From Rubripirellula sp. (GTDB lineage: Bacteria; Planctomycetota; Planctomycetia; Pirellulales; Pirellulaceae): a stretch of 63,615 nt of DNA. Shown here piece after piece: positions 10,076-19,234 of this stretch; positions within the stretch are counted from its first letter, which is position 1; each line of letters begins with the position of its first letter. The notes under the pieces are model-generated. The model worked only from the letters and a program-made list of their open reading frames with translations, ran no database searches and was not told the origin of the DNA. The stretch spans positions 1 through 63,615 of the forward strand of contig JAPKCI010000009.1 in assembly GCA_028823035.1 (NCBI GenBank). Reading direction: 5' to 3'. The position numbers and the translations under genes are program-made.

Positions 10076-11683
10076 TCATGTACCAGACTTCTGTTTTTTG
10101 CTCGGATTCGGATTCGGCTGCTTGCCCGACTTTGAATTTGGCTTCTTGTCTGTCTTCTTGTTTGGCGTCGAATTTGGCGTCGAATTTGGCTTTTTGCGAG
10201 GTTTCTTGCTCGGCTTCAGGGGGCCATAAGTGTCCAGTAGAATTTTATCGACCGCCGCACGGTCCGAACGGTTTAGAAATGCTTCTAGCATAGGGTCACC
10301 AGTACGTTTCATCTGATCGATGAGTTGTTGCTGCATGGAGGCAATGGTACCTGCATGTTCACTCTGATCAATCAAATTGTGCAGGCAGTCAGCGTCGGTC
10401 TGCAGGTCATAAAACTCTTCAGGAACTCGATAGCGAAAAAGCTGGATTCTGGCAGCAATCGCGGCATCTGATTCAGACGCGGCTTGCATGGCCGCCATCG
10501 TTTTTCCTTCATTATTATTACGATACCAGTGTTTCTGATCGCTGAAGGGATTGTAAATGTAGCCGTATCTCGCGTTCTGGATGGCACGCATCGGAACCGC
10601 GTCCGCACCTGCTTTGGAATCAATCTGTGTGTAAACCTGTTCGCGTCCGGATTGCTTCTGCCCTTTCAGTATGGAAAGAAACGAAGTTCCATCGAGTCCT
10701 GCTGGCCCTTTCACGCCTGTAGCCTCTAAGAACGTCGGAAAGAAATCGACAACAGAAACGAAATCCGTTTCATTGGCGGAATGGGGGTCTACAATCCCAG
10801 GCCACCGAACGAGGCATGGAGTTCGCGAACTGTGGAACCAGGCATTGCACTTTGCGAACGGTAGCGCAATTCCATTGTCCGATATGAAAATCACCAGCGT
10901 GTTGTCTACCATGCCGGACTCATCCAAGGCTTGCATCACGCGGCCAAACGTATCGTCAAGACGTCGTGTCGAATTCAAGTATTGGGCAAACTCCTCACGC
11001 ACGCCTGGCAGGTCGGGCAGAAATCCGGGCACGGTGACTTCCGACGCTGTGTAGGTGCGTGATGGCATCGCCGCACCTTTGGTTAATTTATCGGGGTTGC
11101 AGTAAGGCCGGTGCGGATCGTGCGAATTGACCATGAAATAAAACGGCTTATTTTCTTTCTTGCTCCGTTCCAGAAACGTCTTACTGCGTTGGTAATAGAG
11201 TTCCGGGTTGCGTCCGTTCCCGAGTTCCTTCTGGTCAAAAGCGTAGTCCCACTTCATGGATGTCTTGGGTGAGGAATGTCCCACCTTTCCTAGGATGCCG
11301 GTCAGATAGCCCCCTGCCTGCATCGCATTCACGATATCAGGAACATCCTCACGAGCTGGCATGAAGCCCATGGCGCCAGACCGATGGCTATAACGTCCTG
11401 TGGCAATCACCGCGCGACAGGGAGCACAAATGGCGACGTTAACATGCGCGCGATTGAAACGCAGGCCTTGTGCAGCAAAGGCATCGAGACTCGGAGTCAG
11501 GTCGACCGGGCGACCGCCATAGCAACCAAGTGATTCCGCATGCAGGTCGTCCGCCGTGAAAAGCAGGACATTCGTATTTTCGCCAGCTTGGACTGCGTCG
11601 ATTCCGGCCAGGCACACAATGACACACAGCCACTTCCAAGGGCCGATCGAAAAGGACTGTTGATTCTCGTTCGTGCAAAACAT
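10076..11683 (-). CDS. Type I sulfatase with lysine/proline/asparagine-rich tail
   Basis: The 535-residue protein is a secreted family S1 sulfatase. After an N-terminal signal segment it has LLFTADDLHAESLGCYGG (metal-binding aspartates), the formylglycine signature C-A-P-C-R at residues 86-90 with Cys86 as the residue to be modified, a DPHRPYC histidine motif, and FISDNG. It should hydrolyse sulfate esters, probably on algal polysaccharides, in the periplasm or outside the cell. The last 45 residues are a low-complexity tail built from K, P, N and S. The ATG at 11683 gives a better signal peptide than the upstream in-frame ATG at 11734; neither has a clear Shine-Dalgarno. It is convergent with the DUF1501 gene and divergent from a SASA esterase. 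Confidence 0.9.
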   Translation of the reverse strand: MFCTNENQQSFSIGPWKWLCVIVCLAGIDAVQAGENTNVLLFTADDLHAESLGCYGGRPVDLTPSLDAFAAQGLRFNRAHVNVAICAPCRAVIATGRYSHRSGAMGFMPAREDVPDIVNAMQAGGYLTGILGKVGHSSPKTSMKWDYAFDQKELGNGRNPELYYQRSKTFLERSKKENKPFYFMVNSHDPHRPYCNPDKLTKGAAMPSRTYTASEVTVPGFLPDLPGVREEFAQYLNSTRRLDDTFGRVMQALDESGMVDNTLVIFISDNGIALPFAKCNAWFHSSRTPCLVRWPGIVDPHSANETDFVSVVDFFPTFLEATGVKGPAGLDGTSFLSILKGQKQSGREQVYTQIDSKAGADAVPMRAIQNARYGYIYNPFSDQKHWYRNNNEGKTMAAMQAASESDAAIAARIQLFRYRVPEEFYDLQTDADCLHNLIDQSEHAGTIASMQQQLIDQMKRTGDPMLEAFLNRSDRAAVDKILLDTYGPLKPSKKPRKKPNSTPNSTPNKKTDKKPNSKSGKQPNPNPSKKQKSGT

Positions 11684-12022
11684 GGGCGTGACATCATTGG
11701 AAGAAACAAACAGAGTTGAACAAGTCACAATCATACCAGCAGCAGCCTGACATAGGTCAAAGGCTCTGATTTACGACGTCGTTTGGTAACGCAAATCACG
11801 TCACAACCCGCCTGCCCCCACTCCAGGGCCGGCAATCAACGAATCGCAACCCGCGAGAGAATGAGAATTTTGCGGCTTGATCTTTTCAAGAGGCTGCGAG
11901 GGGCAACGCGGTCCGCTAGACTGCGGATTGAGTCCATGACTGCCCCCCTGATCCCGCACACTGCATCCCACACACTGCTGGCAAAATTCGCTAGCCATCC
12001 CATCCTTTCGGAGCCTTTTACG
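11684..12022. other. Divergent intergenic region between sulfatase and SASA esterase
   Basis: About 340 bp separate two divergently transcribed hydrolase genes, so regulatory sequences for both are expected here. A strong ribosome-binding site (GGAG at 12010-12013, nine bases before the ATG) serves the esterase. The open frame continuing upstream of 12023 lacks a signal peptide and is not part of the gene. No operator or RNA was recognised. Confidence 0.4.
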
Positions 12023-13096
12023 ATGGTCAAACAATCTTCTCTCTATTGTCTCGCCCTGTGTGCAGTAATTAGTTGGTCGACCGCGACCAATGCAATTGCG
12101 GTGGGTGATGACGGCACCGTCAAGGTATTCATCATGGCCGGTCAGTCAAACATGGAAGGCAAGGCCGCCAACGATTTGATCACGCATCAAGCCACCGACG
12201 AAAAGACCAAAGAAATCTTTGCCCATTTGCGAACAGACGGCGACTGGACCGTCCGAGACGACGTGTTTATCAAATTCCTTAACCGAAACGGTGGATTGAC
12301 CATCGGCTATGGCTCCCCCAGCAAAACAGGACCCGAGCTTGAATTTGGCCACATGATGGGTGAATTGTTCGAAGAACCAGTCCTGATAATCAAAACGGCT
12401 TGGGGCGGCCACTCGCTGTACCAGAAATTCCGATCACGCTCGGCCGGTTTACCCAGCGATGAAATCCTGCAAGCCGAACTGGACCGATCCCAGGAACAGA
12501 AACGCAAGCAAAACGAGAAGAGCGGCAAGAGCGATCCCTTGCCAACCATGGCAGACATCAAAGCACCCTACGGATCTTCTTATCAAAACATGATGCAGGA
12601 GGTCAAAGATACATTCGAGAACTATGAGACCATGTTCCCCGCTTTGAAAGGCCAGAAACTGGAAATTGCCGGGTTTGTCTGGTTCCAGGGATTCAATGAC
12701 ATGTTCGGCGACAATGCCCCGAATGAGTACGCCGAGAACATGAAGCACTTCATCAACGATGTTCGCAAAGATCTCGGAAAACCAGATCTGCCGTTCGTCA
12801 TTGCCGCGATTGGCAACAATGGATCACAGCCAGCAAAGGGTGGAATGCTCGCTGTGCAATCAGCGCAGCTGTCCATGAACGACGTAGCCGACTTCAAGGG
12901 AAATGTTAGTGCCTTCCGCACTGATGTCCTTGTGGACAAGGCAGCAGAAGAGCTGTACCCAACATGGAGAGACAATTTCGAACAGTGGAAACTGGTCGGG
13001 TCAGATCGACCCTACCATTACCTCGGCAGCGCAATCTGGTACACCCGGATCGGACACGGAATGGGCGACGAGATGCAAAACCTGCTGAAACCGTAG
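12023..13096 (+). CDS. Sialate O-acetylesterase-like (SASA) secreted esterase
   Basis: The 357-residue protein has a signal peptide (about 1-27) followed directly by VKVFIMAGQSNMEGKA, the SGNH/SASA block I with its nucleophilic serine. The later GFVWFQGFNDMF block matches the conserved Gly/Asn region of the fold. Family members remove acetyl groups from sialic acids or plant and algal polysaccharides. Sialic acid is not implied in planctomycetes, and polysaccharide deacetylation is the more likely role. The start at ATG 12023 is supported by GGAG nine bases upstream. It is most similar by eye to the SASA gene at 53964-55118, which shares the V-F-x-x-AGQSNM and VWFQGFNDMF blocks. It sits divergent from a sulfatase. 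Confidence 0.88.
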   Translation: MVKQSSLYCLALCAVISWSTATNAIAVGDDGTVKVFIMAGQSNMEGKAANDLITHQATDEKTKEIFAHLRTDGDWTVRDDVFIKFLNRNGGLTIGYGSPSKTGPELEFGHMMGELFEEPVLIIKTAWGGHSLYQKFRSRSAGLPSDEILQAELDRSQEQKRKQNEKSGKSDPLPTMADIKAPYGSSYQNMMQEVKDTFENYETMFPALKGQKLEIAGFVWFQGFNDMFGDNAPNEYAENMKHFINDVRKDLGKPDLPFVIAAIGNNGSQPAKGGMLAVQSAQLSMNDVADFKGNVSAFRTDVLVDKAAEELYPTWRDNFEQWKLVGSDRPYHYLGSAIWYTRIGHGMGDEMQNLLKP

Positions 13097-13357
13097 GGCA
13101 GTGACTGCCGGGTAGCCGCCGCTGAGCAGCTAACCGACTGTCAGAAGATACACATCGGTGAACTGCGGCACATTAAATTTCCGCAGTACAAGCCGACACT
13201 CTCCTGTCAGCACAGGACGGCAACGAAACGCCCAGAAAGGTGTGCCGTCCTGTCAGCCAGCGTTTCCAGTTCATCTGTTTGTTGTGCGTGTGGCATCCGA
13301 ATTGCCAGCTCAACCGACGCTGAGTTTCCGATGATTAATCCAGGCAGGTAACAGATC

Positions 13358-14869
13358 ATGCATTTCTCTAAATACATCACGTTCAAGGGTTCGGTTCTGC
13401 TTGCTGCTTTGATCACTTTGCCCGCGACATGCTGCGGCCAAATGATGGCTGGCGTGGCCAAGGTTGACGTCACCGACTACAAATCTGGACCGGTCCATGA
13501 TCCGCTTTACGTCAAGGCGCTCGTGCTGAAACAGGGCGGAGAACAGGCCGTGATCGTGACCGTTGATGCGGTCGCGATCGGGGGAATCGGATACATCAAG
13601 GACGACTACCTGGGAAAAGTCCGGTCAGCGATTCAAGAGACCCTCGGGATTCCGGGCACACGCATTCTGGTCAACGCCAGTCACTGCCACGGAGTGGTGC
13701 GTGGTGATATCGACATGCTGACGATCGATGCGATCAAGGCAGCCGCGTCCGAGTTGGTTCCCGTCCGTATCGGAGTCGGGCACGGCCACGAAGATCGAGT
13801 TGGAGAAAATCGCCGACTGCTGATGAAAGACGATCGAGAAATTGACGTTCGCCATGCTTACTCGATGCCACCAGACAAAGACGTTGTCGGAGTCGGCCCC
13901 ATTGATCCCGAGATAGGCGTGCTAAGACTTGATCGAATGTCAGGTACTCCGTTGGCCGTGATTTACAATTTTGCCTGCCATCCTATCCAGGGCGTACCCA
14001 GCGGTGCAAATACCGCTGACATTACCGGACTGGCATCGACAGTCATCGAAGACAATCTGGGCGGGGGAGCAATGGCACTTTTCCTGCAAGGATGCGGCGG
14101 TGACATCAACCCTGTTTTTTACAAGCATGTTGATCAGCCCCGCGACGCGGTGTCATTGGGTAATCTTCTTGCCTTGAGCACACTCAAAGCCGTACGGGCC
14201 GTCGAAACAAAACAAGACGATCGATTTCAGTGGATCCATGAAACACTCGAGTTACCGCGAGCCGATCTTGCCTCAAAAATCATCGATCAGGAACAAGAGC
14301 AACTGAGGCTGGCACAATCTTTACGAGGCACCACTCTGAGTTTAAAAACGTTTCTGCCTCTCGTGGTCAAATATCGCTTGTCCGACCAGTATCCCGCCTA
14401 CTATTCGCACCGGTATCTGCATGAGGAGGCATTAGGACGCAAAGAATTGTCCGTCATGGATGCACGCAACCGTCAAGACATCAAGTCCTACATTCAAAAC
14501 ATCGAAACGATGGAGAAGCTCACCCGCGTGAACACAAACCTCCGGTTGTTGAAGATGCACCAGAAACAAAATCTGGAAGCTCCCAAGAGAACCGTGGATG
14601 TCGAATTGATTGGGTGCCGCATCGGCGACTTTGTGCTGACAAGTTTCCCTGGCGAGCTGACAGTACAAATCGGGTTGAACCTGAAGGGCAAGTCTCCTCA
14701 CCAGCATACGTTCATTGCAGGCTATACCAACGGGTACATCTATTACGCACCGACCACCGAGCAACTGGCCAACGTGGGTGGAGCGCAGGAAGACAGTGAT
14801 TGCATCCTGGCGCCCCACTGGCAGGCGATTTACGAGCAAAGAGCTGTCGAAATCCTCGAAAAACTCTGA
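13358..14869 (+). CDS. Neutral ceramidase-like secreted hydrolase
   Basis: The 503-residue protein has a signal peptide (1-27) and the N-terminal domain of the neutral/alkaline ceramidase family: VNASHCHG near residue 108, NFACHPIQG near residue 206 and the block FLQGCGGDINP near residue 245. In characterised ceramidases the last block reads GDVSPN and contains the catalytic serine; here asparagine occupies that place, so ceramide hydrolysis is doubtful. The zinc-binding histidine segments are kept, suggesting an active metallohydrolase with another amide or ester substrate. The start is well supported by AGG nine bases upstream of ATG 13358. It lies 261 bp after the SASA gene in the same direction. 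Confidence 0.82.
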   Translation: MHFSKYITFKGSVLLAALITLPATCCGQMMAGVAKVDVTDYKSGPVHDPLYVKALVLKQGGEQAVIVTVDAVAIGGIGYIKDDYLGKVRSAIQETLGIPGTRILVNASHCHGVVRGDIDMLTIDAIKAAASELVPVRIGVGHGHEDRVGENRRLLMKDDREIDVRHAYSMPPDKDVVGVGPIDPEIGVLRLDRMSGTPLAVIYNFACHPIQGVPSGANTADITGLASTVIEDNLGGGAMALFLQGCGGDINPVFYKHVDQPRDAVSLGNLLALSTLKAVRAVETKQDDRFQWIHETLELPRADLASKIIDQEQEQLRLAQSLRGTTLSLKTFLPLVVKYRLSDQYPAYYSHRYLHEEALGRKELSVMDARNRQDIKSYIQNIETMEKLTRVNTNLRLLKMHQKQNLEAPKRTVDVELIGCRIGDFVLTSFPGELTVQIGLNLKGKSPHQHTFIAGYTNGYIYYAPTTEQLANVGGAQEDSDCILAPHWQAIYEQRAVEILEKL

Positions 14870-15293
14870 TTGCCGACACGGTCCACTGGTCAACCTCGTT
14901 CTTGGCGACTGCGGGAACTGCGACTGTGGGAACTGTGACTGCATCAACAACAGTTCCCTACTCCCGAGTCAACATGCCGCAGAAGGCTCGAACGCCAGCG
15001 GCAGGCGACGCCCAATGGAATTCGGTGCAAACTGGATGGAATTGTGATGTCGGATGGGATAAACATACAATGCGTAGCCATCCTACAATGTGTAGCGAAA
15101 GCGGCAGTTGGCGTATGGCAGGGAACTTGTACCTGAGTAGCGATGAGATAACAGTTATGATGGAGACGATTCAAAACATTGCCCTACACTGAACGAAGCG
15201 ACATGATTCGCCTAACAAGTGCTGCAACCACCAAGAGGTGTTTGCCGGGGCCTGCCAATTAATCTCACCCGTTTTGCCACTCATTGGTCACAG
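14870..15293. other. Intergenic region with short direct repeats
   Basis: This 424 bp stretch holds no convincing gene. It contains a 15 bp tandem repeat at 14907-14942 (listed separately) and two near-identical copies of TACAATGYGTAGC around 15066-15092. Open frames crossing the region on both strands have no recognisable product. The promoter of the following DUF1592-type gene is probably here. Confidence 0.4.
14907..14942. repeat. 15 bp tandem repeat, 2.4 copies
   Basis: The unit GACTGYGGGAACTGY occurs twice in full and then begins a third time. It lies just after the ceramidase-like gene. Its GCGGGAACTG core resembles the repeats at 58811-58975 and 63541-63615. Confidence 0.8.
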
Positions 15294-17693
15294 ATGTTTC
15301 GTTATTCCTTTTCTGCTGTACTGCCCCAACGAGTAAGCAAACTGGTCTTCCAGCCTATCGTTGTCTTGATACAGATTCTGGTTGCTGCCCACTGCACTAC
15401 CGAAGTGCTATGGTCGCAAACAACCGGTCAGGCAGTCGCCAAGTCACGCGACAACCAAGAGGAAGTCGGTTTGCAGGAGGATGTAATTCCGCTCCTGCAG
15501 GAACATTGCTATGGATGCCATGTCGGCGCAGACGCCAAGGCGGGACTGAAGCTCGATGAACTGGTGACGACCCCTGCGGATCAAGAAACGGCAGACATGT
15601 GGCTACGAGTCCTTCAGACACTTCAATTCGATGAGATGCCGCCACCCGAAGAAGAACGCCCCGATCCGATTGAAAAATCGAAGGCGATCATCTGGATCGA
15701 ACACCAACTCTCAATATCAGAACTTCATGCGTCCTATCGTCTGAAACTGATGAATCCAGATTACGGAAATTACATCAGTCACGAGCTGCTGTTTTCCGGG
15801 ACGATCAAGACATTGCCTTTCTCACCATCAAGACTGTGGCGACTCAGTCCGCAGATTTTCCAACACAAGGGAATCCGTGACGCTCAAAGCCCATTCAGTT
15901 TCATCACAAGCGAGCGTGGCATACGCGATTACGCAGCCGCCAGTGGGGTCGATCAAAGTACGGTCGAGATGATCCTGATCAACACCGACCAACTGCTGGA
16001 CATCTGGACCAGAGAAGGAAAATTCGACTCACTGGCTGACGACAAGTCGATGCCAGCCGACGAGCATTTGGCCGACATGCTGAAAATTGAATTCCGACGT
16101 GCCATTGGACGCTTACCCCAACCAGAGGAACAGGCGAAATACCTTGCGTTTCTGCGCAAGAACATGGCCGATGGAGGAAATTTGGACGGGTTCAAAACGA
16201 CCATCAAGGCGATGTATCTGTCGACCGAATCGATTTACCGGATGGAACTTGGTCTGGGTGACATCGACTCGCATGGCCGTCGTCATTTGTCGCCTGAGGA
16301 GCTGACCTACGCGATTTCCTACGCCCTGACCGACTCCATCCCGGAACAGAACAAGTTGATACGCGAGGCGATCACGGCCAACAAATTGCAGAACCGTGAT
16401 GACGTTGCGAAACTGGTCGAGTCAATCCTTGCCGACGGGATAAACCCTCGGAACACGCCAAGAGTCATGCGGTTCTTTGAAGAATTCTTTGGATACAACC
16501 AGGCTGACAAAGTATTCAAGGACATGTCACGGGTTCATCAAGCTGACATCAAACAGTGGAATACCAATCGATTGATGTACGAAGCCGAACAACTGGTTCA
16601 GTATCACGTCAACCGTGACAAGGACGTCATCGAGGAATTGCTGACGGGCAACCGTTTCTATGTGGCACACCCTGGTGACAATGACATTGCCCGCCAGTAC
16701 TACGACGAAGTCATTCAGGATGATTATGCGGAACAGAAAGTAGCCCGCAGAATCGCCGACTTTGAACGTGCCAAACGAGATCCAAATCGGCCACAAGAAA
16801 AAGAGGAATTGGCACGAATCCGCCAGGATGCAGAATCCAGAAGTAAGCTGGTAAAAATGGCGTTCGAAGATGGGCTAACGCCGTTTCCTGGCTGGCCCTA
16901 CGAACAAAAAAGCGGGAAGCCGGTACGAGGCCAGACAGACCTCATTTACATCGCGGTTTACAATCTGCCGCCCACCCATCGAAAACAACGGCAAGTTTGG
17001 GAATGGCCACTGGAACAGCCTTTTGCACTGCCTGCCGACCAACGCGCGGGCATCCTCACACACCCGGCATGGCTGGCCGCACACTCTGTCAATGATGGCA
17101 ATGACCCGATCCGCCGAGGACGTTGGATTCAAGAAAAACTGTTGGCCGGCGTGATTCAGGATGTGCCACCCGATGTCGATGCAAACGTGCCGAATGATCA
17201 CCATAAGACACTGCGTGAACGTATGGAACCAGTTCGGGCAGAAAGGTGCTGGCGTTGTCACCGAAAGATGAACCCTCTGGGTGAACCGTTCGAAATCTAT
17301 GATGACTGGGGCCGCCACCGCACCGAGGTCTATTTCGACCAGGACGGCCTAATCGTTCACCAACGCGGCAAACAGTTTGAACGACGACTGGCGGAAGGTG
17401 AGATCAGCCCACGGAAAGTTGACGCCACCGGAATGCTGCTGGGAACGGGCGACCCTGCCGTCGATGGAGAAGTCACAAACGCAATCGACCTGATGCGTCG
17501 CCTTGGTCGGTCGGCACGAGCCCGCCAGTCCTTCATCCGTCATCTATTCCGCTTTCTGATGGGCAGAAACGAAATGCTGAGTGACTCACAAACACTGATC
17601 AACGCAGAAACTGCCTACCTGAAAAATGGTGGGAGTTTTCAGGCCATGCTCGTTTCCCTGTTGTGCTCTGACTCATTCCTGTACCGTCGCTGA
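15294..17693 (+). CDS. DUF1592/DUF1588/DUF1585 planctomycete haem-motif protein
   Basis: The 799-residue protein has a hydrophobic N-terminal segment (about residues 15-40, signal peptide or anchor) and then a cytochrome-like domain with CYGCH near residue 81. The C-terminal half carries the DUF1592 (LSTESIYRMELG), DUF1588 (RCWRCHRKMNPLGEPFE, a second CxxCH) and DUF1585 (RHLFRFLMGRNE... to the C-terminus) blocks. A lysine/glutamate-rich segment lies near residue 500. ATG 15294 is preferred over an upstream TTG at 15219 because it gives a plausible export signal. The next gene encodes a DUF1552 protein, the usual partner. The function is not established; membrane-associated redox or polysaccharide-related roles have been suggested for these families, and I can add nothing firmer. 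Confidence 0.87.
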   Translation: MFRYSFSAVLPQRVSKLVFQPIVVLIQILVAAHCTTEVLWSQTTGQAVAKSRDNQEEVGLQEDVIPLLQEHCYGCHVGADAKAGLKLDELVTTPADQETADMWLRVLQTLQFDEMPPPEEERPDPIEKSKAIIWIEHQLSISELHASYRLKLMNPDYGNYISHELLFSGTIKTLPFSPSRLWRLSPQIFQHKGIRDAQSPFSFITSERGIRDYAAASGVDQSTVEMILINTDQLLDIWTREGKFDSLADDKSMPADEHLADMLKIEFRRAIGRLPQPEEQAKYLAFLRKNMADGGNLDGFKTTIKAMYLSTESIYRMELGLGDIDSHGRRHLSPEELTYAISYALTDSIPEQNKLIREAITANKLQNRDDVAKLVESILADGINPRNTPRVMRFFEEFFGYNQADKVFKDMSRVHQADIKQWNTNRLMYEAEQLVQYHVNRDKDVIEELLTGNRFYVAHPGDNDIARQYYDEVIQDDYAEQKVARRIADFERAKRDPNRPQEKEELARIRQDAESRSKLVKMAFEDGLTPFPGWPYEQKSGKPVRGQTDLIYIAVYNLPPTHRKQRQVWEWPLEQPFALPADQRAGILTHPAWLAAHSVNDGNDPIRRGRWIQEKLLAGVIQDVPPDVDANVPNDHHKTLRERMEPVRAERCWRCHRKMNPLGEPFEIYDDWGRHRTEVYFDQDGLIVHQRGKQFERRLAEGEISPRKVDATGMLLGTGDPAVDGEVTNAIDLMRRLGRSARARQSFIRHLFRFLMGRNEMLSDSQTLINAETAYLKNGGSFQAMLVSLLCSDSFLYRR

Positions 17694-17777
17694 AATGAAC
17701 ATTGCCGAATCACATCCCGTCCAGGAAACTGAATGGGCCAGATGGTGCATTCCTGCCATAACGACTGATTGATTTCC

Positions 17778-19184
17778 ATGAATAACAACATGCTGGTGAC
17801 ACGAAGACGTGTGGTACAGGCGATCGGATCCGCCCCCATCGCGCTGACCCCTTTCCTGCAAAGTATCGCAGCACACGCCGCTGGCGATGAGAACGCACTG
17901 CCAAAACGTTTCGTGTTCGTGGTCAAGTCCAGCGGAATTGACAAGCAAAACCTGTTGCCCAGCAGTCTGCCGAATCCGTGGCAACAAGATCGCGATGCAA
18001 TGGTCGATGTGCCGTTGATGGAAAACAATCTGCCAGATAACCTGGCAGCCTTTGCCGAACTCAGGGATCAACTGACAGTCATTCAGGGATTGTCGGGAAA
18101 GAACTTTGTGGGCAACCACACCGCCGGTTATGGCGCTTTATCGTGCCATCACTCCGAACAGGTTGCAGTCGCTGCTACCGTCGACTGCATTTTGGGCCAG
18201 CACCTGTCAGCCGGCCCGTATCGCATGTACGGAATGGCGATGAATGGTCCTTTGTTGGAACAGTACACCCGAGGGCCACAGGACAGTTACTGTTACCCAA
18301 ACCTGTCAGCATCAGCTAAAGGTCGACCGGTCGCCTACCAGGCCAGTCCCAAAAAAGCCTATCTGGAACTGTTTGGCTCTGCGGTAGCCAGTCCTGAACA
18401 GATCCGTCAAAAACTGACCCTCAACAGTAATCTGATGGACTTCATGAAGGATGATGCCCGCCGGATCGAGAAACAACTCTCTGCGGAAGAAAAGGATCGG
18501 TTCTCGCATTACACCGATGCATTCGAATCGTTGCGGATCCGGGAACAAAAGAAAGTTTCTTTAGAGGAAAGCATTAAGAAAAACGCACCCGAGTTGACGA
18601 GCAAATACGACTCGAGCGTCCCGTCGGTACGCATGGGACTTCATTTCGAATTGGCAACCGCCGCGTTAATCACAGGCTTGACCAATGTGATCACGATCCG
18701 ACCCGACACTTTGGGGATCATTTACTCTGAACTGGGTATCAATCAGCACGTTCACGCTCTTGGTCACCTCGGTGATGGCAAGACGGCCAATGGATGGGAT
18801 GGACCTCGGGCCCGCAAGGAAATCGACAAACTGCATCTCAACTACATCGCCAAGATGGCGAAACGACTGAAAAAGGTCCCCGAAGGCAATGGAACCATGC
18901 TGGACAATACGTTGATCGTCTACCTTTCCTGCGCTGGGGGGCAACACCATGACGGGCAACGGGACTGGCCCTTCGTACTGGTCGGTGGAATGCAAAACAA
19001 AGTCAGGTCAGGTCGGTACCTACAATACCCCAGTTATCAAAACGCCGGTCATCGAACCATTGCCAATCTTTACCTCAGCTTGATGCAGTCCGCCGGCATT
19101 AAAACCGCAGATCATTTTGGTCAACTCGATGCTCAACTGAAAGACCTGGACCTGGCCGGACCTCTGTCAGAATTGGCCGGTTGA
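17778..19184 (+). CDS. Tat-exported DUF1552 protein
   Basis: This 468-residue DUF1552 protein begins with a probable Tat signal (VTRRRVVQAIGSAP, then a hydrophobic run ending AHAAG). DUF1552 is the partner family of DUF1592-type proteins, just as DUF1501 partners DUF1549/DUF1553. Conserved blocks include FVFVVKSSGIDKQNLLP, LSCHHSEQ and, near the C-terminus, YLSCAGGQHHDGQRDWPF followed by HRTIANLYLSLM. ATG 17778 is chosen over an in-frame TTG at 17769. It lies 84 bp after the DUF1592-type gene, so one operon is likely; the acetolactate decarboxylase gene starts 50 bp after its stop and may be on the same transcript. Confidence 0.88.
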   Translation: MNNNMLVTRRRVVQAIGSAPIALTPFLQSIAAHAAGDENALPKRFVFVVKSSGIDKQNLLPSSLPNPWQQDRDAMVDVPLMENNLPDNLAAFAELRDQLTVIQGLSGKNFVGNHTAGYGALSCHHSEQVAVAATVDCILGQHLSAGPYRMYGMAMNGPLLEQYTRGPQDSYCYPNLSASAKGRPVAYQASPKKAYLELFGSAVASPEQIRQKLTLNSNLMDFMKDDARRIEKQLSAEEKDRFSHYTDAFESLRIREQKKVSLEESIKKNAPELTSKYDSSVPSVRMGLHFELATAALITGLTNVITIRPDTLGIIYSELGINQHVHALGHLGDGKTANGWDGPRARKEIDKLHLNYIAKMAKRLKKVPEGNGTMLDNTLIVYLSCAGGQHHDGQRDWPFVLVGGMQNKVRSGRYLQYPSYQNAGHRTIANLYLSLMQSAGIKTADHFGQLDAQLKDLDLAGPLSELAG

Positions 19185-19234
19185 GACACCGCTATTTGTC
19201 TTTTGCTCCGCGGAAAAACAAAGCAGGTCTTCTG

